DNA of 64,000 nucleotides from assembly GCF_002933395.1 (NCBI RefSeq), contig NZ_PKFN01000008.1, forward strand, positions 434,001 through 498,000, in the 5' to 3' direction. A model generated the notes under the pieces. The model was not told the origin of the DNA, made no database searches, and was given only the letters and a program-made list of their open reading frames with translations. Position numbers and translations under genes: made by a program. The first letter of the stretch is position 1, and every line of letters starts with the position of its first letter. This DNA comes from Yoonia maritima (GTDB lineage: Bacteria; Pseudomonadota; Alphaproteobacteria; Rhodobacterales; Rhodobacteraceae). Below are positions 16,968-25,975 of the stretch, one piece after another.

Positions 16968-18770
16968 TTAAGTGTCCTGACCAGCCAAACGGGTCCATAC
17001 CTCAACGCGTCGATTTAGCTCTCGGCCATTGGGATCGTCATTGCACGCCATGGGCAGTTGTTCTCCAAAGCTAAGCGAGTTGATCCGTATTTGTTCGCGT
17101 AGTTGGTTCGGTAATTCACGCTGCAGAATATCCGACACAGCCCGCGCGCGCGTTTGGGCCAGTGCTGTATTCTGACTTGCTTCACCAATGCTATCGGCGA
17201 AACCGACAAGCAAAATTTCCTGACCTGTAAATTCTCCCGCCCGAATACGGTTAGCTAGATTGCCGAGGTTAGCGATAGATTCAGTGTCTAGTAGGCTTGA
17301 ACCAGACTGGAAACGGAATGCGATCGAAAGCCGGTCCGCGCTGCGCAATTCACGCATCATAGTAGAAAACTGTGTCCCATCGAAATCAGGCTCAACGGCG
17401 GCAGTATGAACCAACATCATTCCCATGTTTTCGATACCGGTGCGTTCAATGTCACCGTTCGCGAAGCCGGCATGTGCAATTGTGTCCTGCGCGGCAACGC
17501 TGGTGGCCCATCGAACGAACTCACGCGCCACTGGGTGAAGGGCATTCGGCCGTGTGTAGGCATAGATCTCTCGTCCCGCTGGGTAGTCGCCGATTTTTAC
17601 GTCAAAATTGGATGGAGAGGCGATTAGCCCGCAACTACGCGTTAGCGATATAAGTCGTGCGCCCCCAGTGACGACAGCCGATTTAGGGGCGACACCAATC
17701 GCCGCGCGATCAAGTTTGATCGCTTCGATCAATTCATCGGTACCGCCAAGCTTGGCGTGCATCGGAGCAGCGTTAGCAAGCGAACCAGGTAGAATATTGC
17801 TGTGGAAGTCAATAAGTGTTTCATTCGCGGCTTCAGAGTAGCCATACAGGCGTATCGGCATGTCGCGGCCGCCTAGCTCTTGCCAGTTTGTTATGTCGCC
17901 GGCCCAAACACGCTTCAGCATGTCTGGCGAGATATTGCGAACTTGGTTATCTGGGTGAATAGCCACCGTAACTGCGTCAAGCGCAACTAAGGTTTCATGC
18001 TGACTCCCTCTGAGATCGCCATACCCCAATTCTTTATAGGCAGTTACTTCATCTTCAGCGATGCGGCGTGGTGTAAATGCGACGTCGAAATTACCATCAT
18101 CTAGCGCGCGCAGTGAACCTTCGGCCGTCTCCGGGCGCAGCGTCATTTCAGCGACAAGTTTACCACCGTCATCAACCATAAGAGCAACACGCTCTCCTGC
18201 GGTTTCCCCCTCCGAGTAAGATAGTGTGGCGCCCTTCATTTTGGCGAAGTCACGGAGTAAACTGGGCAGCAGATTTTCAAGCGCCGCGCCATCGGCGTGA
18301 ATAGCAAATCGTGGCTCCAGAGCTATTTCCGGGCAACCGTCGCCCACGCAGATCATGTTTTCAGCAGGCACGCGCAATTCGCCAAGTGCGGTTTCAAGAA
18401 CATATGCGCCGTCTTCAAGCGCGATAAGGCGCCCGTTCAGTTCCATGTCACCAGCTTTTGTAAGTAGCGTTACGATAGGTTTGGCTCCTTTCCTATCTGA
18501 AACCAAATCGGCACAGCGCGCCCCGATACATTCGACTTCATCCGCAGCAATAAGAAGCTCGCCTAGCGCAGTTTTGATTTGGTAAATGCCATCCTCGAGA
18601 GCAATTTCTGTGCCGATAATCTCGAACTCCCCTTCCGATCTCAAAATAACTTGGTCTTGCGTCTGGGCAATTGCGGGCAGCATACTTGAAATGAGCAGCG
18701 CACTGGACATCGCGAGCATCCCTGAGAGCGATAACGTCGAGTTGCTCTGGCAATTTCTAAGGGGTTTCAT
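16968..18770 (-). CDS. Exported protein: tandem Cys repeats, phosphate-binding-like domain, OmpA domain
   Basis: A 600-residue envelope protein. After a signal peptide (to about residue 36, MLPAIAQT) come two copies of a roughly 50-residue repeat (about 40-92 and 98-150), each with IALEDGxYxxxTALGEL and ending in C-x-G-x-x-C. A PstS-like phosphate-binding fold follows (about 152-430; NISPDMLKRVWAGDITNWQELGG is seen in part). The C-terminus (about 478-595) is an OmpA peptidoglycan-binding domain with LLVGFADSIGEASQNTALAQ and NRRVEVW. Such fusions are known in alphaproteobacteria but their function is unclear. It lies 48 bases after the PilJ-type gene, probably in one operon. Confidence 0.88.
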   Translation of the reverse strand: MKPLRNCQSNSTLSLSGMLAMSSALLISSMLPAIAQTQDQVILRSEGEFEIIGTEIALEDGIYQIKTALGELLIAADEVECIGARCADLVSDRKGAKPIVTLLTKAGDMELNGRLIALEDGAYVLETALGELRVPAENMICVGDGCPEIALEPRFAIHADGAALENLLPSLLRDFAKMKGATLSYSEGETAGERVALMVDDGGKLVAEMTLRPETAEGSLRALDDGNFDVAFTPRRIAEDEVTAYKELGYGDLRGSQHETLVALDAVTVAIHPDNQVRNISPDMLKRVWAGDITNWQELGGRDMPIRLYGYSEAANETLIDFHSNILPGSLANAAPMHAKLGGTDELIEAIKLDRAAIGVAPKSAVVTGGARLISLTRSCGLIASPSNFDVKIGDYPAGREIYAYTRPNALHPVAREFVRWATSVAAQDTIAHAGFANGDIERTGIENMGMMLVHTAAVEPDFDGTQFSTMMRELRSADRLSIAFRFQSGSSLLDTESIANLGNLANRIRAGEFTGQEILLVGFADSIGEASQNTALAQTRARAVSDILQRELPNQLREQIRINSLSFGEQLPMACNDDPNGRELNRRVEVWTRLAGQDT

Positions 18771-18818
18771 CTATTTCTCCTTATGGCAGTCTTTGGTCGC
18801 GCGTCGAAGCGCGGGCGG

Positions 18819-19709
18819 TTAGTTCGCTGAGATGAACTCATATAGGCCGACGGCCTCGTTCATGGTCCGCAGTAGCGGTTCTGTTTCTGCGGCTAACCAA
18901 ATCAAGTCGGCATCACTCAGCACTTCGCCATTAGCGGCACGATCCATCATATCTTTGATGGGGACCCACAGGGTGCGTACCTCTCTAAGCTTGTTCTCAA
19001 TGTCTGTTGTTGGTGCGGCGATCACGCCTGCAGGTTCAAAGCCAGCTAACAGCGCATTCAATGACAGATCAAACAAATGAACTGTTTCGGAGAGACGTGT
19101 TGCATAGATCGAAGGATCCTCAGCCACCCGCATCATGCAGGCTTCTTTTACTGCACGTTGGGACAACATACGCTGTCGGCCCGCAACATCGACCGTAATT
19201 GTGACGCCCAGAGGAAGATCCGGAGAAACATCTGCGTAAGATCGCGCAGTTTGGAAAACAGCGATGTTCATAAACTTCAGAACTTGAAGTCCTGAAGCGT
19301 CTAGCTCTTCCAGTTCATTTGCATTCACTTTACCATTCGTGATGCTGTCCTCTATAATCACGTGATACAGCAACCAATGTTCGTCTATATTTGAAAGCGC
19401 GTTTAAAACGCTCGGCATAGCTTCGGGTTGCAACCCCATGTCTGCGTTACCATGCCTTAATGCATAATCGGACCGTTCAAACAGCTCATAGGCAAGCGCC
19501 ATTTGATCAAAAGAGCTACCATAGCTTAGCTCTTGCGACATGAGGCAGGCGGCCTTTGCCATACGTTGTGACAGCATCCGCTGACGCCCTGCGATATTGA
19601 CCTTTCGGGTTGCTTCTTCTGCGGTCACGTTGGTTTCGGCCAGCGTCGGAGTCGCGATTCCTGTACTTGCGGCCACAACTATGGCCGCAGCTTTCAGGAT
19701 ATTGTTCAT
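18819..19709 (-). CDS. Exported protein with two PilJ-type (NIT-like) sensory domains
   Basis: A 296-residue protein with a signal peptide (MNNILKAAAIVVAASTGIAT, ending TLAET) and two copies of the PilJ/type IV pili transducer N-terminal domain. Each copy carries AGRQRMLSQR (residues about 40 and 178) followed by a Cys in KAACLM / KEACMM. This motif is the ligand-binding helix of nitrate/nitrite-type sensors such as NarX. There is no kinase or methyl-accepting domain, so it acts as a soluble periplasmic module. It is upstream of the OmpA-domain gene; joint sensing or binding of a small anion is inference. Confidence 0.87.
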   Translation of the reverse strand: MNNILKAAAIVVAASTGIATPTLAETNVTAEEATRKVNIAGRQRMLSQRMAKAACLMSQELSYGSSFDQMALAYELFERSDYALRHGNADMGLQPEAMPSVLNALSNIDEHWLLYHVIIEDSITNGKVNANELEELDASGLQVLKFMNIAVFQTARSYADVSPDLPLGVTITVDVAGRQRMLSQRAVKEACMMRVAEDPSIYATRLSETVHLFDLSLNALLAGFEPAGVIAAPTTDIENKLREVRTLWVPIKDMMDRAANGEVLSDADLIWLAAETEPLLRTMNEAVGLYEFISAN

Positions 19710-20506
19710 GGATTAAGCCTCTTCATCGTGTCTAGTGCATTTCGGGGGATTGCCCCTTTAAAAGATCACTCGGTACAACAGCGCATTTCTGCGCATATGC
19801 GACCGGTCTCGATACATGACAGGCGCCAGAGCTATGTTTGCCTATCTAGCCTAGCTGCTGAAGTTTGTGCGCACGAGAAAATGGGGGTGACCGACGTAAC
19901 GCGCGCGTTTTAGGCGAAATTCGAGAGAGGCGACCAGAAAACAAGCAGATCAAAAATTCTTAAATATTTGTTTTTAATGCAAATTTTAACAGCTAGTAAA
20001 ATTTTTCAGCTCCCACCCCCTGAGTGCGCTTAACTGATGTGCAAGTAATGCGTGTTCGACACCCCTGCTAACCCGAATAGAATATTGGACCTCCGAGACC
20101 ATCGCTTCCATCATACCAATCGAACGAAACTTGCTCCATTAGACCAAGCGTTGCGGAGCGTGCCGACAAAAGCGGGGTGGCTGTCGGCTAACATCGGCAG
20201 GGCAGTCCGAAAAAATACGGCGATTGAGGTCAAGAGATTCCGCACTAACGGCCCCCTAATTACGACGGGGACCGCGCCGACAAGGAGTTCTGCGACAAAA
20301 GCTGTTCCGTCAGAAACGCGCCGAGGACTATTGATTTTAGCGATGCGTGGCCGCACTTCATTTACCGGCGAACGAGATTGATTGGGGGCACATCAAAAGC
20401 GCAAAATTCGCGCCGATTGATCTTGGCGAAGTTGGGAAAGAACGCCAACGTAAACCGCAAAAGGTTTCAAGAAAACCATGAATTATTCAGGAAAGTAAAT
20501 GTAAGC
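19710..20506. other. AT-rich gene-poor stretch
   Basis: About 800 bases without a supported gene. Frames on both strands at 20052-20381 and 20111-20356 have no recognisable sequence, no ribosome site and odd composition. The promoter of the PilJ-type gene should lie in the first 150 bases. Confidence 0.5.
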
Positions 20507-20656
20507 TTAGCTTCGACTTGGCAGCTGGATCCGCCGCGCATACAACTTAACAGTGCACTGCAGCCAATCAACAGCTGCCTTCCCGCGAGCATTTGAGAGG
20601 GGAGAGCCGATAACAACTACAACGCTTAACAGGGCAATCAATACGACATCTAACAT
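20507..20656 (-). CDS. Hydrophobic micropeptide, copy 1 (49 aa)
   Basis: A 49-codon frame starting MLDVVLIALLSVVVVIGSPL and continuing SNARG, then a basic C-terminus ending LPSRS. The first 25 codons differ from copy 2 (21335-21496) at eight codons, seven of them synonymous and one Ile/Val, which shows selection on the protein. It has one membrane-spanning helix and a positively charged tail. A purine-rich GAGAAGAGAGAG lies just upstream. It sits in an inverted repeat that also includes a shared promoter-like block. Size and topology resemble type I toxin or small membrane stress peptides; no function is known. Confidence 0.65.
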   Translation of the reverse strand: MLDVVLIALLSVVVVIGSPLSNARGKAAVDWLQCTVKLYARRIQLPSRS

Positions 20657-20785
20657 TCGGCTCTCTCTTCTCATTTTGTGGCGTTAACAACATGCCACAC
20701 TCAACTTTACAGATACATGTTTGCCAGATTTCACCGCTCAGCGAAATATGCGCTTAAGTACAGTGTGTTAGTATTCGTACTAACT
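20573..20785 (-). repeat. Inverted repeat arm 1 (micropeptide unit)
   Basis: Reverse complement of this segment matches 21215-21410 over about 200 bases: the block CGAATACTRACASACTGTAC, the leader around TAAAGTTGARTGTG, and the first 25 codons of the micropeptide. The arms are separated by about 430 bases and the genes point outward. Confidence 0.75.
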
Positions 20786-20983
20786 ACCCTATCCATTAGG
20801 GGTAGTTTGGGGGCGGCGTTAAGGTCTTCCTGTTCCTCTGACAAGTTCGCCACTCTTGATTATCGTTCAATATCGAAGAAGCTTAGAGCCTTGGCAGAGA
20901 AAAATCCAAAGTTGAAAGAGTGCCCAACCACGCAACTTTGCGAATTCATCGACATCGCAAAACAACCTATAATGATGAGTTAG
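20678..20983 (+). CDS. Hypothetical protein antisense to micropeptide leader (doubtful)
   Basis: A 101-codon frame with a hydrophobic N-terminal segment (YALKYSVLVFVLTTLSIRGS) and a Lys-rich C-terminus (SISKKLRALAEKNPKLKECP) that reads like a small exported protein. Its first third lies on the opposite strand of inverted repeat arm 1, so that part may be a shadow of the leader of micropeptide copy 1. There is no clear ribosome site. I do not recognise it and rate it doubtful. Confidence 0.3.
   Translation: MALTTCHTQLYRYMFARFHRSAKYALKYSVLVFVLTTLSIRGSLGAALRSSCSSDKFATLDYRSISKKLRALAEKNPKLKECPTTQLCEFIDIAKQPIMMS
20743..20771 (-). promoter_or_regulatory. Candidate promoter of micropeptide copy 1
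   Basis: Read on the minus strand: CTAACA, a 17-base spacer, then TATTTC, about 87 bases before the ATG. The same spacing is kept in copy 2, which is the main support. Confidence 0.4.
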
Positions 20984-21214
20984 CACGGTACGGTCACGGT
21001 GATGATATACCAGCCAGAAAGGACCGGGGAAATTTATTAACATTCAAAAGAAGGCCAAAACCAATTTCACTTAATGACTTCGATCGCGAACGGTTCACTT
21101 ATTTTAGCGCGACACCGAAAATGAAAAACACCCGCCATTCAGGATTTACAAACTCTTTCGTGCAATAGTTTTACGTGCGCCACCCTGACCCTATCCGAAC
21201 GGGTAAGCATGATA

Positions 21215-21410
21215 GACGAATACTGACAGACTGTACTTAAGGGCATATTTCATAAGCGGGAAAATACGGTAGATGTGTCGCCATAAAGTTGAATGTGACG
21301 CATTGCAGCGCCGAAAAAGAGAAGCGAGAGCCGAATGTTAGATGTAGTATTGATTGCCCTGTTAAGTGTTGTCGTTGTTGTCGGCTCTCCTCTCTCCAAT
21401 GCGCGCGGTC
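21215..21410 (+). repeat. Inverted repeat arm 2 (micropeptide unit)
   Basis: Counterpart of arm 1 in opposite orientation; carries the candidate promoter, an approximately 80-base leader and the start of micropeptide copy 2. Confidence 0.75.
21223..21251 (+). promoter_or_regulatory. Candidate promoter of micropeptide copy 2
   Basis: CTGACA, a 17-base spacer, then TATTTC, about 84 bases before the ATG at 21335. The block is preserved in arm 1 with the same spacing. Confidence 0.4.
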
Positions 21411-21496
21411 AGGCGGTCGCACAATTGATAGTTAAGAATGCGCGCAATGGCGTCCATGCGCTCTGCCCTAATTACAAAAGCCGCAAGCATTACTAA
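21335..21496 (+). CDS. Hydrophobic micropeptide, copy 2 (53 aa)
   Basis: A 53-codon frame starting MLDVVLIALLSVVVVVGSPL and SNARG, with a basic tail (HALCPNYKSRKHY). The N-terminal 25 residues match copy 1 with one Ile/Val change while third codon positions vary; the tails beyond ARG have diverged. AGAGAAGCGAGAG precedes the start. One membrane helix with a positive C-terminus is predicted. It faces away from copy 1 across a gap that has no clear gene. Function unknown. Confidence 0.65.
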   Translation: MLDVVLIALLSVVVVVGSPLSNARGQAVAQLIVKNARNGVHALCPNYKSRKHY

Positions 21497-21907
21497 GGCA
21501 ATCTATTTACTCGATAAATACCGCACAAAAATTACTATCAAATCTAAAAATACCTCACAAAAATTACTATCAAATCTAAAAATACCTCACGGTAATTTCG
21601 AAAATGGTGAATTCAAAGCATCAAACATAGCAACAATAAAACACGGTTTATGTTAAATTCCATATAAACAATACAGCATTCATCAATTACACGCGACCCA
21701 TTTCGCCACCATAAATCGTTACACATTCATCAACTAAACCATAACGATATAAAAATTCACAAACATTGCTACCCTGGCTGCTGAATCGGCCACCAACGCA
21801 GGCTAAGAAACTGATTTTTAGTTTTAATTTTGACAAGGGTTTATTTACCAACAGAAATGCCCTATCGTGCGCTGACTATAATTTATTCATTTCCGCAGGT
21901 TTTTTGC
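21497..21907. other. AT-rich spacer
   Basis: No supported gene. The stretch is markedly AT-rich compared with flanking genes and includes the 32-base tandem repeat listed separately. Confidence 0.5.
21524..21590. repeat. 32-bp tandem repeat, two exact copies
   Basis: Two exact head-to-tail copies of a 32-base unit (starts CACAAAAATTACTATC) at 21524-21555 and 21556-21587, followed by the first three bases of a third. A degenerate partial unit precedes them (ATACCG at 21518). The region is noncoding. Confidence 0.9.
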
Positions 21908-22270
21908 ATGAACTACGTTTCATATATTGCGTGCACCATTTCCGGACTTATTATTTGCGCAATTAGTTTTATTGGTATTTACAATATACCCGCATCCCCG
22001 ATCGCCTCATTAACGATACTTCTTGAACCATCAGGGTTTGGCCCGCTTTTTGATGCAAACTATTTCAAAGGCCTTATGGTCATCGGGTTCTGGCTTATAT
22101 TATTTGTCTGGGCCAGAGCGGCGGCAGGAGCAGCCTTAGCGATGGTTTTGTTCAAAATGATTGTAATCAATGGATGGGTTCCACTTACGATTACTGTCGC
22201 TCTTTGCCTCCTTTTAACGTTTGTCGTAACTATGAATGTCAGCCCCGGCACCACCGGACAGGATCAATAA
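21908..22270 (+). CDS. Small integral membrane protein, unknown
   Basis: A 120-residue protein from the ATG at 21908 (MNYVSYIACTISGLIICAIS). It has about four hydrophobic helices: residues 3-22, a loop with PLFDANYFKG, 52-70 (LMVIGFWLILFVWARAAAG), 75-90 and 95-112. The frame opens earlier at 21830 but that part lacks sense and a ribosome site. No family recognised. It stands alone, 90 bases before the FAD oxidase gene, in an AT-rich patch. Confidence 0.55.
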   Translation: MNYVSYIACTISGLIICAISFIGIYNIPASPIASLTILLEPSGFGPLFDANYFKGLMVIGFWLILFVWARAAAGAALAMVLFKMIVINGWVPLTITVALCLLLTFVVTMNVSPGTTGQDQ

Positions 22271-22359
22271 ACCACATTTTTTCTATGATGCATCTCTACC
22301 TTTCGTTGACCTACGTTTAGCGCTAGCTATTCGCGGGTGACCAGGGAAGGAACTTATTC

Positions 22360-23772
22360 ATGGATATTTGCAATCAAATCGCCGCCATTATCGGGAGCGA
22401 CCGCGTACTCAAGGGGGCGGATGCTGCCCCCTATGCGACGGATTGGACCGGCCAATATAAGGGTGAACCACTGGCCGTTCTACGGCCCGGCTCTGCCCAT
22501 GAAATATCCGAGATTATGAAGATTGCAAATACCACGGGAACGCCGGTGGTTCCTGTCTCTGGGCATACGGGGCTAACTGGGGCGACCTTAGCAACTGATG
22601 CGCTTGTTCTATCGGTAGATCGCCTAAACCAGATCAACGACATCGACGTTGCGGGCCGCACCGCGACTGTGGGCGCTGGTGTCATTCTATCCAGCTTGCA
22701 TGACGCAGCTGACGCGCATGACCTTATCTTTCCGCTGACATTTGGTGCACGTGGATCGGCAATGATCGGTGGTGTGCTTTCGACCAATGCAGGTGGATCA
22801 AACGTTCTGCGCTATGGCAACACGCGCGATTTGTGCTTGGGGCTGGAAATCGTCATGGCCGATGGGCGCATCATGAATTTGATGAGCGCGCTGCACAAAG
22901 ACAACTCTGGCCTCAATCTACGCCACCTGATGATCGGCGCCGAAGGGACATTGGGCATCATCACCGCAGCGGTCATGAAGCTAAAGCCAAAGCCACGCGC
23001 CTATGCGACCGCCATGATCGCGGTGCCGTCCCTAGATGACGCACTGTCATTGCTACACACCATGCAAGACAGCACTGGTGGCGCAGTCGAGGCGTTCGAA
23101 TATATGCCGCGCAATTACATCGACCGCCACGTCGGGATTATAGAAGGGGCAAGACCCCCATTTGATGGCAGCTACGACGTAAATATTCTGATTGAAATCG
23201 GTGCAACAGCGCAGCGCGACGCGACGCCCGGCTCGGATGGCCAAATTCCTGTGGTTGCGCATCTCGAAGATACACTTGGCGCAATGCTCGAGGATGGTCG
23301 TGTTCTTGATGCGGTCATTGCCCAGAATGAATCTCAACGCGCCGAGATGTGGCGTCGTCGTGAAGAAGCCGGTGAAATCCTTGTTAAGGGTGATCCTTTT
23401 GTGAACACCGACATTGCCGTGCCATTGGACAAAGTCGCGACATTTGAACGCGAAATCACCCCACGCCTAAAGGCAATCGACCCGAACTGTGTTGAAGTCA
23501 TCGTTGCCCATTTGGGTGACGGCAACATTCACCACACCACATTCGTTAGCCGCAACGACCCTGATGCGATGAAAGCAATGGTCGAAGCCGTAGAAGATGT
23601 CGTGCAAGAATTGGGCGGGTCATTCAGTGCAGAACACGGCGTAGGCATTTCCAAGCTCGACACGATGAGCCGCCGCAAAGACCCCGTCGCGCTTGATGCG
23701 ATGCGGGCAATAAAGGCTGCACTCGACCCAAAAGGCATCTTGAACCCCGGTAAGGTAATTCCCCCCGCATGA
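22360..23772 (+). CDS. FAD-linked oxidase (GlcD/D-2-hydroxyacid dehydrogenase type)
   Basis: A 470-residue flavoenzyme with an N-terminal PCMH FAD-binding domain (VPVSGHTGLTGATLATDALV; NAGGSNVLRYGNTRD) and C-terminal FAD-oxidase C domain with the metal/active-site segment EVIVAHLGDGNIHHT and SAEHGVGISK. Such proteins oxidise D-lactate, glycolate or D-2-hydroxyglutarate. The next gene, an MFS carrier, overlaps by 4 bases and may carry the substrate. Confidence 0.93.
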   Translation: MDICNQIAAIIGSDRVLKGADAAPYATDWTGQYKGEPLAVLRPGSAHEISEIMKIANTTGTPVVPVSGHTGLTGATLATDALVLSVDRLNQINDIDVAGRTATVGAGVILSSLHDAADAHDLIFPLTFGARGSAMIGGVLSTNAGGSNVLRYGNTRDLCLGLEIVMADGRIMNLMSALHKDNSGLNLRHLMIGAEGTLGIITAAVMKLKPKPRAYATAMIAVPSLDDALSLLHTMQDSTGGAVEAFEYMPRNYIDRHVGIIEGARPPFDGSYDVNILIEIGATAQRDATPGSDGQIPVVAHLEDTLGAMLEDGRVLDAVIAQNESQRAEMWRRREEAGEILVKGDPFVNTDIAVPLDKVATFEREITPRLKAIDPNCVEVIVAHLGDGNIHHTTFVSRNDPDAMKAMVEAVEDVVQELGGSFSAEHGVGISKLDTMSRRKDPVALDAMRAIKAALDPKGILNPGKVIPPA

Positions 23773-24956
23773 TGCAGCTATGGCATGATCGCACACTACG
23801 GTTTTTCAGCGCGTGCGCCGTGCTTTTTGGTGTCTTTGCCGCATCGTTTGCCCCCTATGTTTCGTTGCTAGGGATCACCACATTTGGCCTTAGCGACCAA
23901 ATGTTTGCCCTGCAAATGACCGCTACGTTACTGGTGTCGGTGGCAACTTCTGTGGGGGTTGGCATTTTGACAGATCGGCATCCCTTGCGCCGCGCATTTG
24001 CATTGATCGCGATGGGTGCGTCCTGCTTCGCAATGGTAATTGTATGGGCATTTGGAAACACAACTGCATTTCTGTTTGCCCATGTACTGATCTTGCCCTT
24101 GGGCGGAACCATATTTGGTCAGGTATTTGCTGTTATGCGGCTGTACATCGCACACTTACCAGCGGCCACGCGCGACAGCCTGACATCCACCATCCGCGCG
24201 CTATTCGCGGTGCCCTTCATCGTCGTCCTTCCGCTTTGGGGATGGGCTTTTGATAATGGCTTTCCACTGACCACGCTTTACCCTGTTGTCTTTCTGGTCA
24301 TGATCGCCATGTCTTTGCTGGTTTATCTTGAATGGCCCGCAGACACGGACGCGCCATGGACAGAAGAAAAATCAACGCTCAGTTTTGTTCAATCTCTCCG
24401 AGAAGTGCTCGCTTCAAACATCATGTGGCGGCTGTTTTGGATGGGTGCGATCCACGCTGGGTCAACATTAATGGGGGTCCTTCTTGCACTTGTGTTTAAC
24501 GAAGCAAATGGGCGCGGCCCGGGCGATGTTGGTCTATTTTTCGGCAGTTTTGTCGCGATCGAGGTCGGTGTCATGTTCGCCGTCGGCCCCCTGCTGCGCT
24601 ATATCCGGCGGCTGCATGTCATCGCTTTGGGTGCCGTTTTTTATGCGGTCTTCCTTGGGCTACTGCCCGTACTCGCCCCGTTTGCAATGGTCTGGGTTTT
24701 GGTCTTGCCTGCCGCAATTGGTGGTGGCCTGCTTTACGGGCTGACGATCACCTACCTACAAGATTTGCTAGGGGCACGCGCGGGCGCAGGCGCGTCATTG
24801 GTGACCTTACAACGGCTTGTATCCGAAGGCCTAGCCGCCGTGATCTTTGCGTTTGGCACGTGGCTTGGTGGTTATCACATCGCCGCGTTTATGGGCGCGT
24901 TTGTGATTATCGCTGGTGCGGTTAGCCTATTGTGGATCGACCGTCAGAACGCCTAG
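23769..24956 (+). CDS. MFS transporter (sugar efflux-like)
   Basis: A 395-residue major facilitator carrier with 12 predicted helices. The loop after helix 2 reads GILTDRHPLRRAF, the MFS motif. Coupled by a 4-base overlap to the FAD oxidase gene, so a hydroxyacid or related compound may be its cargo. Its stop overlaps the convergent hemC stop. Confidence 0.88.
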   Translation: MMQLWHDRTLRFFSACAVLFGVFAASFAPYVSLLGITTFGLSDQMFALQMTATLLVSVATSVGVGILTDRHPLRRAFALIAMGASCFAMVIVWAFGNTTAFLFAHVLILPLGGTIFGQVFAVMRLYIAHLPAATRDSLTSTIRALFAVPFIVVLPLWGWAFDNGFPLTTLYPVVFLVMIAMSLLVYLEWPADTDAPWTEEKSTLSFVQSLREVLASNIMWRLFWMGAIHAGSTLMGVLLALVFNEANGRGPGDVGLFFGSFVAIEVGVMFAVGPLLRYIRRLHVIALGAVFYAVFLGLLPVLAPFAMVWVLVLPAAIGGGLLYGLTITYLQDLLGARAGAGASLVTLQRLVSEGLAAVIFAFGTWLGGYHIAAFMGAFVIIAGAVSLLWIDRQNA

Positions 24957-25894
24957 TGCGAAAAGAAATCTGGCCCAGCCCGAGACAACAATCGCAGTGC
25001 CATCGCGTTCCCCATATCGGGGCCAGTTGCGACATGCCCGGTCGCTTCGTCGGCTAGAACACGCGATCCATCTTCGCTTAGAATCTCGCCGCGCAGGCGT
25101 AGCTGATCACCATCAAGTTCAGCCAATGCCCCAATCGGTGTTTCACAAGACCCATCAAGACGGCCCAAAAACGCCCGCTCTGCCGCGATCTGCTGACCTG
25201 TTGGCCCATCGTGAATGGCGGCAAGCATCGTCTGGGCACGCGCATCGTCTAGCCGCCGTTCGATACCAATCGCGCCTTGCGCAATTGCGGGCAGCATATC
25301 GTCAGGTGAAATTGGGGTATAAGGCACGTCATCCATGCCCAAGCGGCGTAAACCCGCGGTCGCAAGGAACGTTGCATCGGCCACGCCATCTGCCAGCTTT
25401 TTCAACCGCGTTTGGACATTCCCGCGGAATTCGACGACCTTCAGCTTTGGAAAGCGCGCTGCAAGCTGCGCCCGGCGACGGGTTGAGGACGTACCTACAA
25501 CAGCCCCGTCAGGCAGGTCAGACAGGCTTTGGTACTTAAGCGAAATAAACGCATCACGGACATCTTCGCGCGGCAAAAACGTATCCATCACAAGCCCACC
25601 CGGCTGTGCGACGGGCATGTCTTTGGTTGAATGCACGGCAATATCGATACCGCCATCCAGCAATGCTTCTTCGATTTCGCGGGTGAATAGCCCCTTACCG
25701 TCGATCTCGCGCAGAGGCTTATCTTGGATTTGGTCACCAGTGACCTTGATCACGCAGATTTCAAACGCATCCTCGGGAAGATCGAACGCTGCCATCAGGC
25801 GGTCGCGCGTTTCATGCGCTTGGGCTAACGCAAGCGGCGAACCACGGGTTCCGATTTTAAAGGTCTGGGCGGGTGTGGGCATTTCAAATGTCAT
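24953..25894 (-). CDS. hemC: Hydroxymethylbilane synthase
   Basis: A 313-residue porphobilinogen deaminase that joins four porphobilinogens into hydroxymethylbilane in heme synthesis. Visible features: KIGTRGSPLALAQA near the start, STKDMPV, VVGTSSTRRRAQL, and the cofactor-binding Cys in DGSCETPIGA. It diverges from hemE across 81 bases, so the two heme genes share a control region. Confidence 0.96.
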   Translation of the reverse strand: MTFEMPTPAQTFKIGTRGSPLALAQAHETRDRLMAAFDLPEDAFEICVIKVTGDQIQDKPLREIDGKGLFTREIEEALLDGGIDIAVHSTKDMPVAQPGGLVMDTFLPREDVRDAFISLKYQSLSDLPDGAVVGTSSTRRRAQLAARFPKLKVVEFRGNVQTRLKKLADGVADATFLATAGLRRLGMDDVPYTPISPDDMLPAIAQGAIGIERRLDDARAQTMLAAIHDGPTGQQIAAERAFLGRLDGSCETPIGALAELDGDQLRLRGEILSEDGSRVLADEATGHVATGPDMGNAMALRLLSRAGPDFFSH

Positions 25895-25975
25895 GGTGGT
25901 TTGTTAGCGACCGCGATCTAGCTTGACAATAAGCCATGCAATTGGGACCACCAATGTAATATAAAGGACGACCCT

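Noticed and set aside
16673..17074. 133-codon plus frame after the PedC-like gene
   Set aside because: Runs into the end of the OmpA-domain gene on the other strand and shows no family features.
20052..20381. 109-codon plus frame and 81-codon opposite frame
   Set aside because: No ribosome site, no recognisable family and Arg/Thr-rich text typical of chance frames; left as gene-poor DNA.
21527..21590. Possible CRISPR array
   Set aside because: Only two copies, adjacent without spacers; it is a tandem repeat.
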